42,570 nucleotides of DNA, taken from Actinomycetes bacterium (GTDB lineage: Bacteria; Actinomycetota; Thermoleophilia; Solirubrobacterales; Solirubrobacteraceae). Where the stretch lies: contig JAJZID010000003.1 in assembly GCA_021810705.1 (NCBI GenBank), forward strand, positions 1 through 42,570, given 5' to 3'. Position numbers and translations under genes: made by a program. This document shows, piece after piece, positions 37,516-42,570 of this stretch; within the stretch, counting starts at the first letter, position 1, and every line of letters starts with the position of its first letter. A model generated the notes under the pieces. The model ran no database searches, had not been told where the DNA came from, and saw nothing but the letters and a program-made list of their open reading frames with translations.

Positions 37516-39734
37516 CGAAGCCTGTACACGGATGTCGAGCTATTTTGAAACCACAGCGTGAACGCGGGCGAAGCCGCGATGTCCTGCTGCACAGCGGCCA
37601 TCACTGACCTACGCACGACGCGATAAATGTGGTAGTAGACCTCTGACGATCTGGCGAAGATGACCAGGTACGGCGGGCCTCCGTACGCCGTGATCGTCGC
37701 GACAACGGTGCTCAGGACAGTCGCGGGTGTTTGGGCTCGTGTCAGTTGTGGCGCGGTGTCGAACAGGTTGAGCGGACCCTGGCCGTTGCTCCATGCCAGC
37801 AGCCGTGGATAATCTGGCGTCCAGGCGAACGGGAAGGACGACCCTGCCAGGAACACGGATGCCCTGCGCGGTACATCGGCCTCCAGATGCGCCTCGGCCC
37901 GGATCTCTCCCGGCGGTATGGTCGCTGCTCCAAGGTTACCCAGGAATGAGATCGCACAGAGCCCAACGACAGGCACCGTGATCAAGGCCGCAAGCGGCAC
38001 GAACCGCCGTGGCTGCAGTTCGCTCAACAGCAGGGCGATAAGAAGACACTGCCACGGTGCGGAGAACAGGAAGACCCGCAATGGCCCCTCGCCGCCGTAG
38101 TCCCCGCCGGCGAGCAGGACGATCGGCACGGCTGTCAGCACGAGCAGCGGAACTACCTTATGAGCTCTCCCTCGGATCAGTAGCAGCAAGGCACAGCCAG
38201 TCGTGACGGCCAAGAGGAAGGCTGTCAACAGACTGCCTGCGTCCGCATACAGGGCCTCACGGTGGCTCGGTAGGCCAAACGTGCCGACGTGAAAGAGGCT
38301 GACCAGCAGAATGCTAGTGAAGAGGCCGTAGTGCGTTTGAACGAAGTGCAGGTTCGGGAGCAGATAGCCGACCGTGATCGCGGCCAACATCAGCAGCAGC
38401 GGTATGTCGCCGGCCACGCCGAGGACGACACAGACGCCGACGTCAGCAAGTACGGCGTATGGGGTGAACTGGTGTGCTGAGACGATCACGAAGTCGATTA
38501 GCAGTACCAGTGCCGTAGCGAGTAGGCGCTGGCCGCCCCGAGAGGCGACGAACGTCTCGTCTGTCACCACGCGCCGACGCCATGCAAAGGGTTTGCCCAG
38601 CGCGGTAACCAATCGCGAGGGTGAGGAGGCGCCGAGCTTGGCGAACATCATCAGCAGCAGACCACAGGCCAACATGAACGCGAACGCCTGCGGTGACATA
38701 TACGTCTGGCCGATCCAATTCGCACACGTGAAAAGCAGCGCCGCGTAGCCGGCCGCTCGGCGCGATCCGGTCACAGTCTGGGTCAGACCGGCCAGCATCA
38801 GCGCGTTGAGCGCCGTGAAGGCGGGCATCGCCCAGTTGGCGTAGGACAACGGTGAGAGGCCGGAGATGCGGGTCATAGCCGCCGCGAGCGAGAAGAACGT
38901 GGGCCATCGGTTGTAGATGTCGACTGTGGGGCCGACATGCCCGTGCGCAACCAGGAAGCCGATGATTCCGATGTGCTTGTAGACGTAGTCAAACAGTGGC
39001 GTGGACGAGACGGCAGGCGCCGTGCCGAGCAGCACGCAAACGACTGCCGCGACGTACAGCGCGGTCAGCGTGGGTGGCGTGGGCGTCAGCGACAACGCGA
39101 CGACGCTGCCGCAGAGCAGGACCGCGAGCGCGAGGTACCAGCTGGCCGGAACGGCACCGAGCAAGCCGCTGAAGCCGGTCCCGACGCCGTGGGTATGAGA
39201 GAGCGCCAGGAGCCACAAGCCAAAGCCCGCAACAAGCGGGGTGCTGCCGAGCGCGAGCTCGGCGGCCGGAACTGCGTGATCTCCCCTGCTTGGTGCAAGG
39301 AGTCTGAGCAGCTGCCTTCCGGGTGCGCGTTGTCTCAGGCTCAGCACGAGCATGCACTCCGCCGAGACTCCGAGCGCCGCGGCCAGAAGTACCGGACTGA
39401 AGGCGTTTAGCCAGAGGAGCGTTACCGTGCTGCACGCGCTGATCGCTACTCCAACCGCCGCCGCCAGCCCGAGCGACTGGCTCGCGGTGTCCAGTTCCAA
39501 GGGGGCGATCGCGGCGCTCCCAGGAACCAAAAGGATGGCGAGCAGGAGGCACGCGAAACGCACCGACGGGCTCGGAACGAAGATAATGGCCATCGCAGCC
39601 AGGGGGGCAACGGCGACCGCCACCGCCTCTTGAACGACCCTGTAACGAGGGGCAGCGTCTGCGGAGCCGGTGCTACGACCAGATGGTCGAGCCGTGATCA
39701 TGAGCGTTGGAGGCTCGCTTTGAAACGAGCTCAT
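37512..39734 (-). CDS. Large polytopic membrane protein, candidate polymerase (Wzy) or GT-C enzyme
   Basis: A 740-residue protein with roughly 16 membrane segments and a large extracytoplasmic C-terminal loop (about 620-700). No clear family signature is seen; YNRWPTFFSLAAAMTRISG around residue 270 resembles the loop patterns of GT-C-type glycosyltransferases and of Wzy-like proteins. Coupling by 4 nt to the flippase fits a repeat-unit polymerase. ATG at 39734 or ATG at 39701 could be the start; no ribosome binding site decides. Its function is inferred from context only. Confidence 0.7.
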   Translation of the reverse strand: MSSFQSEPPTLMITARPSGRSTGSADAAPRYRVVQEAVAVAVAPLAAMAIIFVPSPSVRFACLLLAILLVPGSAAIAPLELDTASQSLGLAAAVGVAISACSTVTLLWLNAFSPVLLAAALGVSAECMLVLSLRQRAPGRQLLRLLAPSRGDHAVPAAELALGSTPLVAGFGLWLLALSHTHGVGTGFSGLLGAVPASWYLALAVLLCGSVVALSLTPTPPTLTALYVAAVVCVLLGTAPAVSSTPLFDYVYKHIGIIGFLVAHGHVGPTVDIYNRWPTFFSLAAAMTRISGLSPLSYANWAMPAFTALNALMLAGLTQTVTGSRRAAGYAALLFTCANWIGQTYMSPQAFAFMLACGLLLMMFAKLGASSPSRLVTALGKPFAWRRRVVTDETFVASRGGQRLLATALVLLIDFVIVSAHQFTPYAVLADVGVCVVLGVAGDIPLLLMLAAITVGYLLPNLHFVQTHYGLFTSILLVSLFHVGTFGLPSHREALYADAGSLLTAFLLAVTTGCALLLLIRGRAHKVVPLLVLTAVPIVLLAGGDYGGEGPLRVFLFSAPWQCLLIALLLSELQPRRFVPLAALITVPVVGLCAISFLGNLGAATIPPGEIRAEAHLEADVPRRASVFLAGSSFPFAWTPDYPRLLAWSNGQGPLNLFDTAPQLTRAQTPATVLSTVVATITAYGGPPYLVIFARSSEVYYHIYRVVRRSVMAAVQQDIAASPAFTLWFQNSSTSVYRLR

Positions 39735-39761
39735 GTCGCCAGATCATCTGAGGGCGGGTCG

Positions 39762-40703
39762 CTAGCCACGAGTCCAGACGCGCACATACGAGACTCGCAT
39801 CGAGTCACTAATAATCGCCTTGGGGAACCGTCGCGAGACCGTATTGAGCACGACCAAATACTCGGGACTGTGGGTTACGCCGCGTGTCACGGTCCCAACA
39901 CGAATGCCGTCATAATAGTAGGTGACTGCATGGGGCTGCCAGTCGACGGCTACAACGTTCCAGCCTGGACTGAGCCAGCGATCACACCCGATAGCTTGAC
40001 CTGAGCGGTTGTGGAAAGTGTGACAGGCGACACCACCGAGCCCCTCGAGGATGTCGTCCTCTCCGTCCCTCGGCCAGTTATGACCCAGTGCCATGACGAC
40101 CGGCCAGTCGGCGAGCAGTCCATGCGTTCCGGGTAGATATACCTCCGCTTGGACGACCCCATATCTGAATTGAAAGCCACCAGAGCGGCGGCCATCGTAA
40201 GGATTCGTCGAGATCAGTGCACCTGTGTAGGGCTCCGTCCGATTGCTGCAGCGAGACCGCCGATGAGTGACCAGGAACGCGAGGCCATGAGCGCTGAAAT
40301 GCAGGTTGGCGGGGTTGTAACAGGCTCGCTCGTCGCGGTTCACCGGACCGGTCACGCCGTTGCCAAACCAGCCTGGCCGCCAGATGCTGGAGTCGAGCGA
40401 GGGGCCGTCGAACGTTTGGTTGAGAATGAGGTGCCAGTCGCCCGGGATGCCGAGCGGGCGCCTGAGTGAGCGGCCGAAACGCGCTGCTCCACTTGCGAGT
40501 CGCGTGCGGTGGCCTGGGTTGCCGCCGCCGGGGGGCGGCGCCGGAGCTTGTGGCAGCGCCGGGTTGCCGCCGGATAGCTGAATCAGCACGCCGGCCATCG
40601 AGGCGAAGATCGCTAGCAGCGCCGTGAACGCGAGCAATGTCCGGCGGTGTCGGCTCGCCGGGCCTAATGGGCTAGGCGCTGCTGTGTTTGTATCGGAACG
40701 CAC
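39762..40703 (-). CDS. Membrane-anchored or secreted GH16-family glycoside hydrolase (paralogue 2)
   Basis: A 313-residue protein. Residues 20-42 form one hydrophobic helix (signal or N-terminal anchor), 43-83 is a Pro/Gly/Arg linker and 85-313 is a GH16 domain with E215-D-D-I-L-E220 in RDGEDDILEGLGG and GWNVVAVDWQPHAVTYYYDG. It is clearly homologous over the domain to the gene at 26688 (same GWFGxGVT, ISTNPYDGR, YGVxQAEVYxP blocks). GTG at 40703 is chosen to keep the signal segment. It is the first gene of the long minus-strand operon, 27 nt before the polytopic protein gene. Confidence 0.88.
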   Translation of the reverse strand: MRSDTNTAAPSPLGPASRHRRTLLAFTALLAIFASMAGVLIQLSGGNPALPQAPAPPPGGGNPGHRTRLASGAARFGRSLRRPLGIPGDWHLILNQTFDGPSLDSSIWRPGWFGNGVTGPVNRDERACYNPANLHFSAHGLAFLVTHRRSRCSNRTEPYTGALISTNPYDGRRSGGFQFRYGVVQAEVYLPGTHGLLADWPVVMALGHNWPRDGEDDILEGLGGVACHTFHNRSGQAIGCDRWLSPGWNVVAVDWQPHAVTYYYDGIRVGTVTRGVTHSPEYLVVLNTVSRRFPKAIISDSMRVSYVRVWTRG

Positions 40704-41226
40704 AGTACGGCAGTGGTTTCGTCGGTGGCGGGCACGCGAAGTCCGCGCTGAGCGGCTGCATGAACTCCGCCACAGGGTACTGCAAGGCCTGGGTCCCCGA
40801 CCAGCCTGCCCGCGTGCAGGAGTGCGGGCGGCGGCTGGTCGAAGTGCGCCCATGCCTGGTGCGCGAGTGTGAAGCGGTGTGCAGACCGTATGCGAACCGA
40901 ATCGGTTAGGCGCAGGCGCTTCCGGGATCGGTTCGGTGTCGGCCCTGTGGAGCTACGTCGGGTTGGTGCCGAGGAGCGGCTCGGGGTCAGACGGGGCGGT
41001 GAGCTCTGTGATGTGCGGTGCGCTGCGGGGTGCTCTGCACGCCAGTGTGGGCGCGCGGTCGGCGCGCCGTCCTCCCTCGCGCGCAGGGCAGGCCGGACGT
41101 CCCGCAGGGCGTTCGCAGTCCTCGCGCGAGCTTGCTCCGGGTGCGGCGTCGCAGGCGTGTGTGGGCCGGTTTAGTGCTAGAGCGCCGCAGAGCTCAAGGT
41201 CTTCAGCTGGCGGTCGCGGCCCAGAG
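40704..41226. other. Long intergenic region, one Cys-rich frame of uncertain reality
   Basis: About 520 bases between the GH16 start and the stop of the methyltransferase gene on the same strand. A plus-strand frame (40688-40909) has six cysteines but begins inside the GH16 gene with a TTG and no ribosome binding site; other frames are Arg/Ser/Ala-rich and look random. The GH16 promoter should lie here; no clear box was found. Confidence 0.4.
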
Positions 41227-42006
41227 TCACAGTGAGCGGCGCAGCACAAGAATCACATCGCTGTAGGTGGCGTCGAGCCGTCCAAAAGACAACAAGCCGC
41301 CCACATGCATGGCGATGCGCATCGCCGTCCACTTGACATTGGTGGCGCTGAACCGGGGTCCCCTGGTCCAGGGTTGCTCACAAAAGTTGGTCCGGTAGAC
41401 ACGCTCGACGATGAGTTGGCGCTTCGCGCAGTAGTCCCGCATGCCGCGCAGTCCGATCTCGGGCCCGTAAGTCGTGCGGTAGGGGCCGTGACCCGGCCGG
41501 CCGGCCTGGCTGTTTCCCAGCACCAGCTTCTCGTACGCGAGATGGAACGCGTGCGGCAGATGCCCGCCGAGAAAGCCAAACACGGTGTCTTGATCTGGGA
41601 TGCGGATGATCAGAATGCCCTGAGGACGCAGCCACTGCAGAAAGTTGTCGAGTGCAGTTTGCGCGCCGGGTATGTGTTCGAGTACGCAGGCGGAGTAGAT
41701 CAAGTCAAACGCCGCCGGCGCTACCAACGCCGCGTCCCGAAGGTCGCCAAGGATCGCGCTGTCCAAGTCGCCAACCACATTGGCACGGTGGGCCAGCGCC
41801 TCTCGATCGAGGTCGATGCCGGTGAGGTGGAGCGCCCGGTCTGCCAAGTCTATCGTCCACTGACGACCGCAGCCAGCCTCAAGGACATCGAGCGGGCGGT
41901 CGAGTGACGCGGTCAGTCGCTGGACTTCCTGGCCAAGTAGTCGGTCCAGCTCGGGGTCGTCCACCGTTCCGCCGTCGACTGCCACTCCGACTGTGCGATC
42001 AACCAT
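41227..42006 (-). CDS. Class I SAM-dependent methyltransferase
   Basis: A 259-residue protein. Motif I is DVLEAGCGRQWTIDLADR (about 40-57), with GIDLDREALA, then FDLIYSACVLEHIPGAQTAL and LRPQGILIIRIPDQ. It is unlike the other two methyltransferases of the locus and probably modifies a sugar or lipid of the same surface polymer. ATG at 42006 is 22 nt downstream of a promoter-like TATAAA. It ends the polysaccharide locus. Confidence 0.85.
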   Translation of the reverse strand: MVDRTVGVAVDGGTVDDPELDRLLGQEVQRLTASLDRPLDVLEAGCGRQWTIDLADRALHLTGIDLDREALAHRANVVGDLDSAILGDLRDAALVAPAAFDLIYSACVLEHIPGAQTALDNFLQWLRPQGILIIRIPDQDTVFGFLGGHLPHAFHLAYEKLVLGNSQAGRPGHGPYRTTYGPEIGLRGMRDYCAKRQLIVERVYRTNFCEQPWTRGPRFSATNVKWTAMRIAMHVGGLLSFGRLDATYSDVILVLRRSL

Positions 42007-42388
42007 TTAGCCTCGGCTGTAGTCACTTTTATAGCCCGTGTGCTGCGCGATTGTACATGTAGGGTCCCGATCCTGAGCGGCTCTTTTCGCGTGGCGTGCG
42101 ACACGCTTGCATCTGCGCGGCGCGAGGCGGTCGCTGGTGGCGCTGTGGGTTCTGTCGGGATGGCTTCGCTGTAGGCATCCGCCGGCGTTGGCCGCTGGTT
42201 CCTGTGCGGAGCCAAACTCGGCGTCACGGGCGACCAAGGTGGTGTTCAGGCTCCTCGTCGGTGTTCACGCCTGGCCAGGCGCGTTTTCGGGCGAGGACGG
42301 GGCTCTGCAGTGGTGCGGGCGGCTGACTGTGACCCAACCCGGGACGGTCTGCTCCCGGCCTCGGCGCGTGGTCGAGCCCTGTCTGCGG
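42007..42388. other. Intergenic region, no gene seen
   Basis: About 380 bases upstream of the methyltransferase and downstream of the stress-protein gene, both on the minus strand. The frames are without motifs. Apart from the methyltransferase promoter no structure is recognised. Confidence 0.45.
42028..42057 (-). promoter_or_regulatory. Promoter of the methyltransferase gene
   Basis: On the minus strand TGTACA (42057-42052) and TATAAA (42033-42028) are separated by 18 nt, and the ATG is 21 nt further on. This is among the best -10 matches in the window. Confidence 0.5.
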
Positions 42389-42570
42389 TCAGGCAGTGGG
42401 GTGCTGTCGCGCACGCGCGCGGCGCTCAGCACGGGCCGCGGCCACTGCCGGCGAGGGGACCACCACCAGCGGAATCTCGGCGTTGTGAAGCAGCTGGCGT
42501 GAGACGCTGCCGAGCATCAGCGAGCGCAGCTCGCTGCGTCCGTGGCTGCCGCAAACAATCGCATCAGCGC
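42389..42570 (-). CDS. Universal stress protein (UspA family), C-terminal part
   Basis: The minus-strand frame reads ADAIVCGSHGRSELRSLMLG, then SVSRQLLHNAEIPLVVVPSP and a 20-residue Ala/Arg tail before the stop. GSHGRSELRSLMLGSVSRQL matches the ATP-binding G-x2-G-x9-G-S/T motif of UspA proteins, and PLVVVPSP is its usual last strand. The gene continues beyond the end of the window. About 59 residues are visible. Confidence 0.88.
   Translation of the reverse strand, partial: ADAIVCGSHGRSELRSLMLGSVSRQLLHNAEIPLVVVPSPAVAAARAERRARARQHPTA

Noticed and set aside
1-42570. tRNA or rRNA genes, CRISPR arrays, insertion sequences
   Set aside because: No T-loop consensus with cloverleaf, regularly spaced repeats, transposase motifs or terminal inverted repeats were found on reading; a covariance-model search would be decisive.

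Overview
The window is high-GC DNA with dense, often overlapping genes, many GTG and TTG starts, and several genes whose start codon lies 6-10 nt after a TANNNT -10 box. The gene content (HemQ coproheme decarboxylase, PadR/HAAS pair, GH15 hydrolase, DUF3618 and holin-like membrane proteins, a PimA-like glycosyltransferase) points to an actinomycete. The combination resembles deep-branching Actinomycetota such as Thermoleophilia (Solirubrobacterales); this placement is inference.

Region 1 (1-12.3 kb) is mostly housekeeping. It holds the end of an NRAMP metal transporter, CcdA, a possibly degraded hypothetical gene, a PadR regulator with a HAAS membrane protein under a palindromic operator, a GH15 hydrolase, a NUDIX hydrolase divergent from a 55-residue rubredoxin, a two-gene ABC-2 exporter, an orphan biotinyl domain, an operon of an unknown protein with a duplicated YbjQ-like protein and a PlsC-type acyltransferase, a CDF cation exporter and a YqgE/AlgH protein.

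Region 2 (12.3-25.3 kb) carries an enoyl-CoA hydratase-like gene, a nitrilase-TetR pair behind a TetR-type palindrome, four small membrane-protein genes, DegV, a divergent Grx-BolA / IscA iron-sulfur group, HemQ with an AlkA-type glycosylase, a fusion of a GT4 glycosyltransferase with a flippase-like membrane domain, a PAS-GGDEF-EAL protein with altered motifs, and a threonine aldolase preceded by a short coupled reading frame.

Region 3 (25.3-42.0 kb) is a cell-surface polysaccharide locus: a DPM1-like GT2, two secreted or anchored GH16 paralogues bracketing the cluster, a tandem GT2-GT2 protein, an FkbM methyltransferase, a GT14-like branching enzyme, a Wzx-type flippase, a large polytopic membrane protein that could be the polymerase, and another methyltransferase. 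Inside it is the most notable unit, a three-gene operon (28321-31584): a LicC-like cytidylyltransferase fused to a HisC/CobD-like PLP enzyme, a SAM methyltransferase and a LicD-like phosphotransferase. Together these could build, activate, N-methylate and transfer an amino-alcohol phosphate (phosphoethanolamine/phosphocholine-like) onto the polysaccharide without choline uptake. This pathway is a hypothesis from domain content and coupling. The window ends in a universal stress protein gene. No tRNA, rRNA, CRISPR array or insertion sequence was recognised.
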